The notes beneath the pieces are model-generated. The model saw only the letters and a list, made by a program, of their open reading frames with translations. It was not told the DNA's origin and did no database searches. Positions 8,920-18,758 of a stretch of 64,000 bases of DNA are shown here, piece by piece. Position 1 is the first letter of the stretch, and each line of letters starts with the position of its first letter. The translations under genes were made by a program, and so were the position numbers. The DNA lies in the NCBI RefSeq assembly GCF_021130785.1, contig NW_025777941.1, positions 85,509 through 149,508 of the forward strand. Direction: 5' to 3'. Source of the DNA: Homalodisca vitripennis (Eukaryota; Arthropoda; Insecta; Hemiptera; Cicadellidae).

Positions 8920-9771
8920 ATTTATTAAGTAATAATTTGTTAACAACTTCTTTTAAAATCTTTACCAGTACTCAGTTCATTCAAAACAAAAACACATAAA
9001 TGACCACAAATTGGGGGATCTTTATAGTCTTGAATCTGAGAATCATTGTAGTAGGACGCTTGATTTTTTCAAATATTTAATCAATTCTATAGGTGGTTTG
9101 TCCTCAATTCTTCCATACGAATCAAAATAACATGCATTCTTATCATTTTTATAATAACAAATCCAATGCGTTTCCACTTCCCATAATCGAGTCTAAATTC
9201 ACAATTCCACATTCAAATTTCTTAACTTTTTCAGGTAATGTATCTCTCATGAAGATTCCTCTAAAATGTTTAATATTTTTGCAGATTTCTTCCAATTCCC
9301 CGAATGTTAAAGGTTTAAATTTTTTTTTTTTCAATGTTTGATTTCACGTAATTCAAAGTTTTTTCATCTAATCCAGATCCTGTAACATCTTCCAACTCTT
9401 TATCTAACCAATTTTAAAATGTTTCGAACAATAGGAATCACATCTTTTTTAACGATTGGAGCAGCTTTACGAACATAAGGAACAACATTTTTAACAACTG
9501 GAATATTTTCTCCCAAAATCTAATAAATCTTTCAAAAGTCCACCATTTTTAAGTTCTTTCAACTGATTATAAGAAAATTCTATTCTGGTTCCTTTATTGT
9601 TTTTCTTATGTTTTTCGAGTTTATTGTATTGTCTATTTGTTTAAAAATATCTTATCTTCGCCATTTTTTTAGTTGATCTATTTTAAATTGAATACTAACG
9701 GGTATTTTCTTCTTAAAAGCGGATTTTATTTTTTCTTTCTGATTTTTGCTGAAATTTACATTCACCTCCAT
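8905..9771 (-). pseudogene. Core-protein domain fused to adenain-type (C5) cysteine protease, element A
   Basis: Starts MEVNVNFSKNQKEKIKSAF at 9771, directly after the stop of the PLA2 frame (TAA then ATG). The first 100 residues are basic with an IFLTNRQYNKLEKHKK segment, as in virion core proteins of adintoviruses. The C-terminal half is an adenovirus-type protease: FRGIFMRDTLPEKVKK, a HW pair for the catalytic His (about 9163-9168), YFDSYG for the acidic residue, and CGHLC with the catalytic Cys (about 8995-9010). An extra base beside the His codon (about 9169) shifts the frame, and element B has the same shift. More breaks lie near 9060-9090, 9410, 9520, 9640 and 8960. The family matures capsid proteins during assembly. 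Confidence 0.7.
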
Positions 9772-10202
9772 TTATATAGTTAAAATTTCAAGTTCTCTTC
9801 GATTCCCATTCCTAAGTTTTCTCTTCAAAAACATTGCTCCAGCTGTTGGAAGTGCAACAAATCTTTCACCTAATCTAGCATCTTTTGATAAAAAATCTAT
9901 CCATTGCCTTATCTTGCAAAACTTTAATCTGCTATATGTCTGGAATTTGTGTCTCTATGTTTTGCATAAAAAATATCGTGTTCCATAGCAGCTTGATCTA
10001 ATTTATTTATACCAGGATCTCCTCTTTTCAATCTTTTTTCAAGTTTTGTGCCAGGTCCCAGATACTGATAAGTTGGTACGTGTAATTCAAAAGGTAAATA
10101 GTTGATAAAATCATCCAAAAGTCCGCTACCTTCAATCATAGATGAACTTATTGCCGGCAAAACTCGTTTTAAATATTTAATTCCATCAGGTTTTTCAATC
10201 AT
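9772..10202 (-). pseudogene. Phospholipase A2-like domain of parvovirus VP1 type, element A
   Basis: The frame contains YLGPGTKLEKRLKRGDPG (calcium-loop YLGPG) and LDQAAMEHDIFYAKHRDTN (catalytic His-Asp pair HD) at about 9960-10070. This is the pattern of the PLA2 domain that parvoviruses carry in VP1 and use to leave endosomes; it also occurs in some Polinton-like elements. Breaks near 9900-9930 disrupt the C-terminus. The frame is open upstream into the DUF8207-like gene in element B, so the domain is probably the C-terminus of that protein rather than a separate gene. It ends directly before the protease ATG. Confidence 0.65.
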
Positions 10203-11092
10203 TTCATCAAGTTTGTTCGAAATAAAATCTTTAATCGCTTTCTTTTCGTTTCAAAAAATTGTTGTTTTCCAGCCTTTTCTTGAGCATAAATATAATTAAT
10301 AATTCCATCGAGTTTTGTCAAATCGTCGATATATCTGTACTCAATCTTATTATCACTGTATTTTCTCACACCTGATCCTTCGATTCTTTTTTCCCAAATT
10401 GGTTTAATTAATTTAATATATTTTTTACCTCTACTTGACTTAGGCTTCTTAGTAGATGGATCATTATTTTTGTAAATTGAATCAGATTTCCATAAAATTT
10501 CAGTATACTTTTTCAAGTCTTCTTCAGAATATAAACCGTCTTTTGGAACATCAGTGCCTGTTAATAATCTCCATAAACCTTGAGTTCCTTCATATGTTTT
10601 TTCATTAATAATGATATCATTATGCTCAAAATTCACGGGCAAATTTCCAATCATAAAACTTTTCTTTTTTCTGTCCCAATACAAACCAAATTTATCATCC
10701 TTTGCTCTAGGAAGAAATTTTTTACCAATTTCACCAATTATTATATCCGTTGTTCCAGGACTTATTGGTTCAACTATGGTAGAGTCTTCAATGATTCGAG
10801 GTCTAAATGGTGTTGAAGATGGTAATTTTGGCAATTCAAACTCAGATTCTGGTATCGAAATATCAGCAAATTGTCGTACAACTGGAACCAAATTCATCAA
10901 ATTTTGATTATCGCTTAAAACATTTTCAATTTTGCCCTCAACATTTTTTATTGCAGATGTTACAGGTTGATTAATTTTTTGAATAAATTCTTGTTCTTTT
11001 TCATCAATTCGAATCTGTTCTTTAAATTCTTTGATTAATTTCTTTTCTATTTGATCAAGTTTTTTTGCTTCTTCTGAAGTTACGTTCGCCAT
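10199..11092 (-). CDS. DUF8207-like protein, element A (297 aa as read, probably once longer)
   Basis: Open frame from MANVTSEEAKKLDQIEKKL at 11092. Residues 1-60 form a charged coiled coil and 75-110 are proline-rich. From about residue 130 the protein has LYWDRKKKSFMIGN, NDIIINEKTYEGTQGLWRLL and a basic KPKSSRGKKY linker before IWEKRIEGSG. The FG-WD, IG-N and Y-GT-GLW-LL pattern is the DUF8207 signature that I associate with invertebrate Polinton/adintovirus-like proteins. The last dozen codons (RKRLKILF...) look like a wrong frame caused by extra bases near 10250-10270. In B the frame leads on to the PLA2 domain. A minor capsid role is inferred. Confidence 0.6.
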   Translation of the reverse strand: MANVTSEEAKKLDQIEKKLIKEFKEQIRIDEKEQEFIQKINQPVTSAIKNVEGKIENVLSDNQNLMNLVPVVRQFADISIPESEFELPKLPSSTPFRPRIIEDSTIVEPISPGTTDIIIGEIGKKFLPRAKDDKFGLYWDRKKKSFMIGNLPVNFEHNDIIINEKTYEGTQGLWRLLTGTDVPKDGLYSEEDLKKYTEILWKSDSIYKNNDPSTKKPKSSRGKKYIKLIKPIWEKRIEGSGVRKYSDNKIEYRYIDDLTKLDGIINYIYAQEKAGKQQFFETKRKRLKILFRTNLMK

Positions 11093-11109
11093 TTATTTAG
11101 GAAAATTTT

Positions 11110-11297
11110 GAAACGTAAACGTGGAACGTGGAAACGTGAACACGGAACGTAAAACGTGAACGTGGAACGTGAAACACGAACGTGAAACGTAAACACGAAC
11201 GTGAAAACGTAAACACGAACGTAAAACATGAACGTGAAACGTAAACACGAACGTGAAACATGAACGTGAACGTGGAACGTGAACGTGGAACGTGAAC
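11110..11297. repeat. AACGTGAACGTGG-type minisatellite, element A
   Basis: About 190 bp of degenerate 6-7-bp units (GAACGTG, AAACGTA, AACACGA) in higher-order combinations. It lies between the start of the DUF8207-like gene and the end of the packaging ATPase. In element B the same place holds about 294 bp, so the array changes length. No gene; open frames across it on the minus strand are translations of the repeat. Confidence 0.85.
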
Positions 11298-11339
11298 AGA
11301 TTTACCGTTTTTCTGTTATTTTCATAATGTAAATAAAAA

Positions 11340-12287
11340 TTAAAGATAATATAAAAATAATTGTAACAAATATTTTATCAAGTAGATTTTGTCAGACCAC
11401 TGAGCAGCATTTATATTAGAAAAATTATTCAGATATTTACCATTTTTAGGCTTCAAAGTTAGATTAATAGTTAAAAATCCGTAGTCTTCCTTCCAAATTT
11501 TATCACATAACTCAATAAAGTGGTTAAAACTCATATCAGATCCCACATAATTGTTATAAATCTTTCTCGAATAGTGATCATCTTGCTTAAAAATACACAA
11601 CATATTCAGGTTATTTCTTATAACTTGTTTATCAACCTTTGAAAAGCATTGAGAAGGATAGATACAAGAGATATTTTTGTGACGGGACATTACGAAATAT
11701 TCCTTAATAACGTCTTGATTTTCTAAAATACAATCATCGAAAACGATTAAAGAATTTGGTTTACATTCGCTTAAGTGAACTATGTCCTCGGAAGCATTAT
11801 AAAAATGTGATATTTTTTTTGTTTAAGTTTTTCTCAATATTTTCAAATCTTTCTTGTAATTTTTTATAGGCGTCTTGTTTTTTTTTTTTTTTTTTTTATA
11901 AGGGGCAAAAAACGCTGAGGTTATCATTGCCCTCAAGAAAGAATTGACACCTACTCGTATCTGGTAGTGTCAATTAGGTGCATACAGATTACATTGTATA
12001 TAACAAAAATAGGAATTACGACAAGTAGGTGAGTAAATAATTTATACTTAAAACTAGATAACAATAAATATGACAAGGGAAAGATAGGCGTCTTGTTCTA
12101 AAGATTTACTAAAAACATACAAATTGGAATAAGGAATCAAACCTATTGTAGATAAAATTCAATAATAAAGTTGTTTTTCCACATCCACTTGAACCAACAA
12201 TTAACAAATCTGATTGGTTGATCTTTCTTATTTTTCTTCAAACGTTTGAAGTTTTATCTGATCTTTTTGCTTTAAAAATTTCTCCAT
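11340..12287 (-). pseudogene. FtsK/HerA-type DNA-packaging ATPase, element A, split by a LINE fragment
   Basis: Starts MEKFLKQKDQIKLQTFEE at 12287. Walker A is VGSSGCGKTTLLLNF (about 12163-12207), Walker B is SLIVFDDCILE (about 11720-11752), followed by MSRHKNISCIYPSQCF and IRNNLNMLCIFKQDD, the sensor region typical of A32-like packaging ATPases of Polintons and large DNA viruses. A 204-bp LINE 3' fragment (11880-12083) interrupts it, and single-base breaks lie near 11820, 12140 and 12233. The C-terminus differs from B because of 14 extra bases near 11373. The family pumps genome DNA into preformed capsids. Confidence 0.75.
11880..12083 (-). mobile_element. 5'-truncated LINE 3' end inserted in the ATPase gene
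   Basis: 204 bp starting with a T-run (a poly-A tail on the minus strand), flanked by a 14-bp duplication ATAGGCGTCTTGTT (11866-11879 and 12084-12097). The sequence next to the tail is similar to the 3' end of the LINE at 46960-53352 (AAGGGGCA...GGTTATCATTGCCC against AAGGGCAT...GGTTATCAATGCCC), so it comes from the same or a related I-type family. It is absent from element B. Confidence 0.85.
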
Positions 12288-12328
12288 TTAAATAGAAGAT
12301 TTTCATCTTGAAAGCAACGCTTGCGAAA
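12288..12328. promoter_or_regulatory. 41-bp divergent gap between ATPase and penton genes
   Basis: Starts with TTAAATAGAAGATTTTCATC next to the ATPase ATG, which on the minus strand reads T-rich then CTATTTAA-ATG. The penton side has AACGCTTGCGAAA before its ATG at 12329 and lacks the motif. Conserved in B at 36167-36206. Confidence 0.4.
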
Positions 12329-13068
12329 ATGAAGCTGTTTCAAGTTTGACTTCAGAAAGCTCTCAATTATTTTTAAACTTGGAACATCCTATACACTTAG
12401 AGGAAGAATCAAATTATTTTATCGGTTTAAGCGGTTTTTATTCTGACAATTTTGTAATAAATATTAGTGAAAGTTCTCCTTTATTGTATAGGATTTAGTG
12501 AGAAGAACATAACAAAATATTATGGTTTAAACAAAGGATATTATACCTTCGATCAAATAAAAAATTCCCTTAAAAATTATCTAAAAACATTCAAACAATC
12601 AGATAAATCTTTAAACTTTGACGAAAACAAGTTTGAAATGCAAAAAATATTATCTCTCTAATAAAATTCAAATAAAATCACCAGTAAGAATAATGTTTTC
12701 AGCAATTATTGTAGATTTATTAGGGTTTGTTCAAGAAACTATTGAGCCAAATCAGGTATATTTAGGAAATAAAACTCCAAAATTTAGACCGTTCGATGTA
12801 ATTGAAGTGCACTGCAATCTCGTTGAACCTAGTTTTGAAAATCATACCGAACATTTACACAAAGAATCTGAAATTTTGTACACTTTTTTTCCCAAATGTT
12901 GCTTATGGATCAAAAATCAGTGAAAAACCAAATGAAATCGATTATATTCCTATTAGAAAAAATATTAAAAGAATTCAAAAAATCGTTCTAACTATACAAA
13001 ACTCTGAGGGAAATTTATTAAATAATGAGAGTAAAACAACAATATATTTAAGATTGTCGAAAGAATGA
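12329..13068 (+). pseudogene. Penton-base-like minor capsid protein (broken), element A
   Basis: Starts MKLF at 12329 and ends LRLSKE-stop at 13068, about 245 codons. Characteristic parts: EHPIHLEEESNYFIGLSGFY-like strand near the N-terminus, YYTFDQIKNSLKNYL, VDLLGF, IEVHCNLVEPSFENHTEHLH, and the end IYLRLSKE. This order (HP-I-LE, Y-IGL--F, LLGF, V-CN) is that of the single-jelly-roll penton protein of adintoviruses and Polintons, which forms the capsid vertices. One-base breaks near 12335, 12380, 12480, 12660 and 12890 split it. It diverges from the packaging ATPase. Confidence 0.7.
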
Positions 13069-13253
13069 TGAATCAAGGGGAGCTATTGAATAGCTTACCT
13101 TCAAATTTTCAAGAAAACAACTTTTGAATGTATAAATTACAGGAGTCTATCCCATAGACCCCTTAACAATCTTCATCCTGACCCTGTTTTTATCAATGAA
13201 TCTGGACTTTATACTGAAATAAAAATTACTAGTTAAATTTCTTTTCTATCTAA
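13069..13253 (+). pseudogene. Remnant 3' half of a Bro-N cassette, element A
   Basis: Before the first complete cassette start there is a leftover segment with PDPVFINESGLY-coding sequence (about 13180-13215) followed by the cassette spacer AAAAATTACTAGTTAAATTT and the promoter-like TTTCTATCTAA. The 5' half of this cassette is missing or scrambled. Confidence 0.5.
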
Positions 13254-13530
13254 ATGGAGTCAGTTGTAGACCTACTCAACAATCAACTTACATTCAATAA
13301 TAAAGACATTTGCACGATTGTTGACGAAAATAATGAAATTTGGTTTAAGGCTAAAGATGTTGCAGAAATTTTACAATATGAAAATACTAGACAAGCTATC
13401 ATAGATCATGTTAAAGAAAAATACAAAAAAAAGCTTTGAAAACATAGATTCTGACAAGGGTATCGAATCGCGACTCTTACAAAAATTACATCCAGACACT
13501 ATTTTCGACCTTTAAACTCAAAATAATAAT
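13254..13530 (+). pseudogene. Truncated Bro-N cassette 1, element A
   Basis: MESVVDLLNNQLTFNNKDIC... opens a Bro-N fold (baculovirus repeated ORF N-terminal DNA-binding domain) with the signature WFKAKDVAEILQYENTRQAI. The frame closes at 13439 after KEKYKKKL; the remainder to 13530 is degenerate and ends in the same spacer as the other cassettes. Bro-N domains bind DNA and occur in insect viruses and phages. The unit stops before the second half of the domain. Confidence 0.6.
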
Positions 13531-13556
13531 TGCTTGTTAAATTTTTTTCTATCTAA

Positions 13557-14400
13557 ATGGAGTCAGTCATAGATCTAAGAAATAATCAACTTACATTCGA
13601 TAACACGAATATCTTAACGATTGTAGACGAAAACAATGTGATCTGGTTTAAGGCTAAAGATGTTTGTGAAATATTAGGTTATGAAAAAACAAAAAAACGC
13701 AATTAAATTAAATGTCGATGATGATGAACAAAATTCAATATTTTTACTTAAAAAACAAGGGGCTATTCGAATGGCCCCTTAACAATCTTCATCCTGACAC
13801 TGTTTTTATCAATGAATCTGGACTTTATTCTTTAATTTTGAGATCACATAAAAAAGAGGCAAAAATCTTCAAAAATTGGGTTACAAAAGAAGTTTTACCG
13901 AGTATTAGAAAATATGGCGAGTACAAACTTGAAAACGAAAATAAGCAGTTAAAAGATGAAATAAAATAGTTTACAAATTAAAGATGAAATGAAATAATTG
14001 AAAATAGAGAATCAAGAATTGCGAATGGAATTAATGAAAGAGAGATATGGTATGTAAAGATTTTGATAAGAAAAAACACCATGTTTTTGTGTTAATTAAG
14101 AAGAATCACATGTGGGAATGGCCTTATTACGTTATCAGAGCTCAAAAGAGAGAAATACCGAAAAGATTGAAAAGAACTTGAAATTGATTACCCAGAAATG
14201 GAAATTTTATTAAGACATGGTGATCCAAATAGTATAAATCTATACAACCAAATGAAAGAATCTTTGAATATTTTTATACAACGGAAATCATTTTTACTAC
14301 AAATATGGCAGAATCTCGACTGATTTATAGAATATCTAAATTACACGATGAAAATGTTAAACATTCGAATTATGATAGTTTGTTTGTAAATGTCTTTTAA
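13557..14400 (+). pseudogene. Bro gene with Bro-N and DUF3627-like C-terminus (broken), element A
   Basis: MESVIDLRNNQLTFDNTN at 13557, WFKAKDVCEILGYEKTKK, then after a break near 13690 NESGLYSLILRSHKKEAKIF and WVTKEVLPSIRKYGEY, the second half of Bro-N. A coiled-coil linker (ENENKQLKDEIK) leads to a C-terminal domain with HHVFVLIKKNHMWEWPYYVI and MAESRLIYRISKL that resembles the DUF3627-type tail of iridovirus/entomopoxvirus Bro proteins. Breaks near 13690, 13966, 14045, 14175 and 14275. Likely a DNA-binding regulator acting on the host or the element; function inferred. Confidence 0.65.
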
Positions 14401-14728
14401 GACTATAGAAATGTTGAATTTCTCTTCCGCATACGCAAAGAACTGGTCTAGCAAAGATTTCTCTAATACATTCTTTACAATATGCTTGTTTTTTATCTTT
14501 TACTATAATGCCAATTGTTAAATTCAGAAATATTCTTAACTATTTTACAGCGTGTGCATTCTTTCTCTTCTAAAGTTAATTTTTCCATTTTATCATATAA
14601 TTCTTTTCTATATTTCTTATTACAATCTTTACAATAATAGTATAATCCATCTTTGGTATTCTTATTTTTAGAAAATTCTTCAAAAAGTCTAAATTCTTGA
14701 CATATTGTACATTTCTTTGAGACTCCAT
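14380..14728 (-). pseudogene. Cys-rich zinc-ribbon repeat protein (HNH/endonuclease VII-like), element A
   Basis: Starts at 14728 in the AATTTTTTCTATATAAATGGAG context. It has two C-x2-C...EF...C-x2-C ribbons and a C-terminal CVCGREIQHFYSLKRHLQTN finger, but one-base breaks near 14710, 14650 and 14510 shift the frame. Element B holds two copies (38610-38840 and 38874-39257). Such ribbons occur in phage and large DNA virus nucleases and as stand-alone DNA-binding proteins; no catalytic HNH is visible. Confidence 0.5.
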
Positions 14729-14738
14729 TTATATAGAA

Positions 14739-14793
14739 AAAATTATAGCTTTGACTTTCTCAATTCATATTCGTAAAAACTTCCGGTTATTTC
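14739..14793 (-). pseudogene. Remnant of deleted integrase gene, element A
   Basis: Only the last roughly 50 bases of the integrase gene remain (matches to B 39278-39325, coding for the GKFYEYELKKSKL end), joined directly to the 3' end of the polymerase gene. Compared with B, about 970 bp including all catalytic motifs are gone. Confidence 0.75.
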
Positions 14794-17700
14794 TCAATTT
14801 TCAAAGTTTCCAAGTTTATTTAATTCGTCTAATATATCAGATTTTGCTTCATTTTTATATCCATACGGTACTGTATCGATCTTTATTTTCTAGGACAATT
14901 CTCTTATCATCTTTAGCGTTCAGTGCTAACTTGTTTATAGTGACGGTGTACAACTCATGTTTGTAGCTTTTGATTACTGTCATCTCCCTAAATTCTTCTT
15001 TATCTTCGAACAAACATTTCTTCAAGTTTTCGATATTTATTGTTTTATTTACAACGCTTCTCTTAATTCCTTTACACCTAACTGGATTTTTGTCTAGATA
15101 TTTGTACGAGTACATTTTCGATCTCAATCCACAAAATTCTTCTAAAACTTCGCTATTTAACTCATCTTTAAATTTCTCCTATTACCTTCTTATTTTTAGT
15201 AGTGAAACATTCGTGATCTTTGGATAATCACTTGTATCAAAGTCCTCTATATTTTCTTTAATAATTTTAAAAGGATCTCGTTTCAATTCTAGAAAATAAC
15301 TGTCTGTATCCATGTAACACAGATTCAAATCTGGATCAAACTTCTTTAATTTATCGTAATAAAACTCATACATTAACAATTTTGATAGGTCAAGAACTGA
15401 AAATCCTATGTAGATCGGTTTGTTAAATTTAACCTTTTGTTTATACATGTGACTCGCTATACAGTTGTCGTCAAAGATGTTAAAGCATTTGAAATTTGTT
15501 TTCTTAGCTTGTTTCATTGAAAATTCTTCATTTCCAAGCTTAATATCACATCTGTTTCTCACATTTTCCATAGATTTTTCCAAAAACTGAGTTGTTCATC
15601 AGCTTATAAAAGTCCTTTTCAAAGTCGCTTGTAGCTTTGGTTCTCATGTTTGTGTTAAAATCAATGTATTCTTTCATAAAAGGCTTCTGATCGAATGCGA
15701 TAACTCTATTCACATGTTTTTAACACCATTCCTTGTTCCAGATAGAATTTCAAATTTCTCGAATGAACAACGTATTCAGTTTTATCCAGTAGAGTTGTGC
15801 AAAGTTTGTTTTTAAAATGTTCTGGAGCAAGAGGTAAATCCTTGTGATGTTCGTGTAAATTTGTTGGATATCCAAGATCGACTTCGAGAATATAGCCATA
15901 ATCTTCGTCGCCAGTGAGTTCTAAAATTGTTTCTTGCCACTCTTCTTTTGTATACGTTTTAGGATCCATCCACTTGATATCGCCGTATGGTAAACTTTGC
16001 ATGAGGCCATACCCATAAAGGTTATTAGCATCGAGATAGAGTAAATAGTTTTCGGGCTTTGTCTTATCAAAATCTTTTAAATATTTGTTATTTGCTTTCA
16101 CATATCGTTTAATACATTGAGAAATGCCTCCGCGAATACCTTTTTCGATCATTAAATACATATCGTAATCGTGTATCAGTTGAAGCTCGATTTTAGTTAA
16201 TTTTTAACATAGCATCCCATGCAAGACTGGGAGCTGTTAGATAGTGTGCTGGATCAAGCTTATAGCAATTCAAACAAATATTCCTAAAATTTTCAAAGAT
16301 ATCAGCGAGCAATAGAACATCTTGAATGTTATAGAGATCAGAGTAATTTCCTAGATTTTTCTCTTTTAATTTGTTCCAAACATTTAAGTAGTGTTGAAAA
16401 TCTTTCTCAGATATGCTCTCGTCTGTCAAAAGTGAATAGAAATCTTGAAATTCTCAATTCTTCTGTGTAATCAAGTTTTTCAATACTGTCGATAAATTCA
16501 TAGGGAAATATGCCTTTTCCAGATAGAATTTTTAAAGATTTCTTCTTCGTCATTTGGCTGTCTTTTTAGAATTTCATTCAATATTCTTCCATCCTGTATA
16601 AAATGATTTGTATGTTTGAAGTCTTCTTTCTTTAGATTTTTCGCTAATTTTTCAATAGACGAGGCCATGAATCTAAATGTGTCCACGAAAGAGAATTTTA
16701 TGAACTTTCTAGGTTTGTCACCATCAAACTCATACCCGTATCCAGAATTTACAGAATAATTTATATATCGTTCATCGGTGTTTGCAATCAAATCAACATT
16801 ACCGTACTGTTTTGCCAATTCTTTTATGTACAAAATGAGTATCGTAATTTGACATATTATGACAGAAAACTGGAATGTTTTGTGGAAATTTCAAATTCAG
16901 ATTGCAACATGCATGAGCTGCGCCTCGAAACTTGCCGGTTAAATGACAATGATCTCGTACTTTATTATAACTCTTATCTTTCCAACTATCAGGAGTAAAA
17001 CCATACTGAATTGACTCAACATCATAAGCAGACCATTCACAGATATGACAAACGTTTGAATTTTGATACGAAATTTCTTCTTCTTCTGTCAATTTCATAG
17101 GTTTCATGTTCTTAGAATTATATTTTTTCGCTATGTATTTCGATAATTTATTGAGTTCTTCAAACAATTTTGCAGGAACATTTGGCAAATCTTCTTCATT
17201 TTTTGCTCGATAACATATCGGCTTGTACATACGATTGGTCACATTCGACACTAAATATAGAGTAAAACCATAAGGAATGTGCTTCTGAATCTTGGTTGTA
17301 GTCGATCTTTGTGGATTGTTCTTGCATGTCGGAATTTTTTCTAATATGCTCTCAAAATCCATATAAATAACGTAAGGATGGCTAAACTTCTTTTGATAAT
17401 TAGTAAATGATGTTGTTTGACCTGGAAATGGTATAATTGGTTTACAAACTTCATGTTGCTTGCAAATTTCTAAATGATCTGTTAAATCTCCAGATTTGTA
17501 GAAATGGCTTAAACATCTTCTACAAAGAAATTTTCTTTCCTTATGCTTGGATAACTGAGAACTCACGAGTTTTATTTAAATCGGTTATCAAAACATAATG
17601 AGATTTGTCTTCTTGTTTAACATACAATAAATCGATTTCTAACTCGGCATCATATTTTTCAGAAATTTGTAACGGAACAATATTGAGTTTCTCATCATAA

Positions 17701-18742
17701 CTGTAGATATTTATAGACATTTTTGGATATTTGTACTTGGAATTGTGACTTCGTTTTTCAAATAATTGTATATCTTTTAAAGACATTGGATACTCAAAGC
17801 CCGAAAATATCTCGTCATTTACAAATTTCTCGTATTGCTTTTGCTCTATCAGCATTCTTTTCAGGTTTTCCAATAGCACATCGGATAGAATAAACAAAAC
17901 AGAAATCATCTTTATTTTTTATATTTACACAAGCTTTCTTTACCTTGATCTCTTGTGGTAAATCGATATATGATCCTGCGTTCATAAATTCGTGTTTATT
18001 AAGGCTCAAAACTAATTGTTTACAACTTTTGAAATGTCCATCCAGAACCTCTATTTGGATGATTTGTCTGTTCTCGATGTGTTAATTTATTAAATTGCTT
18101 AGTAATAAAGTCGTTTACGTCAAAGATTTCATCTGCTTTTATAGTAAAGTACATTGGACACGTTTGTGTTTCACCGTTCACTAAAGTTCTTTCGTATTCA
18201 CATTCCAAAGAGAGATATCCTTTCATATTTTTAACATTCTCTTGAAATTTTTCTATTAAACTCTTAATTTCTGGCCTCATAATTGATAGATATTTGTAAA
18301 TTGACATGGAATTATCGTTTAAATTTGTTAAAATGTATTGCTTGAAAAGACCGTGTATTGAGGATAAAACTTCAACATCTATGATATTTTCAGGTTTTTC
18401 GTTAAGAGTTTTGTCAATTTCTTCGATCATTTCAGACTTAGTTTTATCGTTTGTTTCAATGGACAATTTTTCAGCGATTGATTGAATTTTTTCATCATTA
18501 AATAGATTGAGATCTTTTTTATCTTCCTTAAAGTTTTTCTTTAATTCACGCAATTTTTCTATATTGTACATCTTTTCATGATCGACAATTTGATTTTCTT
18601 TAGCCCAAGTCCTCAAATAATTCAATTCTTTCTCATAAATGCCTTTGTTTTTTAGATGAATTTTAGAATTATAATGTCTATCATAATGGTGTTCAAAAAT
18701 GTCTTTTTTGCAGTATGGACATGACACCTTTTTCCTCTCCAT
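14794..18742 (-). pseudogene. Protein-primed-type DNA polymerase B (broken), element A
   Basis: Starts MERKKVSCPYCKKDIFEHHY at 18742 with a C2H2 finger in the first 30 residues. A long N-terminal region follows, then Exo I YMDFESIL (about 17345-17370), a nuclease-like insert RDHCHLTGKFRGAAHACC (about 16900-16960), Exo II-like CHNMSNYDTH (about 16840-16870), motif A LYLDANNLYGYGLMQ (about 15997-16045), motif B LMNNSVFGKSMENV (about 15560-15605) and motif C CYMDTDSYFLEL (about 15290-15325). This is the layout of Polinton/adintovirus polymerase, about 1,300 codons. Breaks lie near 14880, 15180, 15575, 15715, 16195, 16450, 16830, 17565, 17830 and 18015. It would replicate the element from protein-primed ends. 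Confidence 0.85.
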
Positions 18743-18758
18743 TTAAATAGAAAAATTT
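18743..18758 (-). promoter_or_regulatory. T-run/CTATTTAA start context of the polymerase gene
   Basis: On the coding strand AAATTTTTCTATTTAA ends directly at the ATG. The same motif precedes most genes of both elements. It resembles the TAAATG late start of poxviruses and the AT-flanked TCTA motif of Cafeteria virus/mavirus late genes. Confidence 0.55.

Noticed and set aside
11110..11297. CRISPR-like array
   Set aside because: Units are short, degenerate and contiguous without unique spacers, and there are no cas genes; this is a minisatellite in an animal genome.
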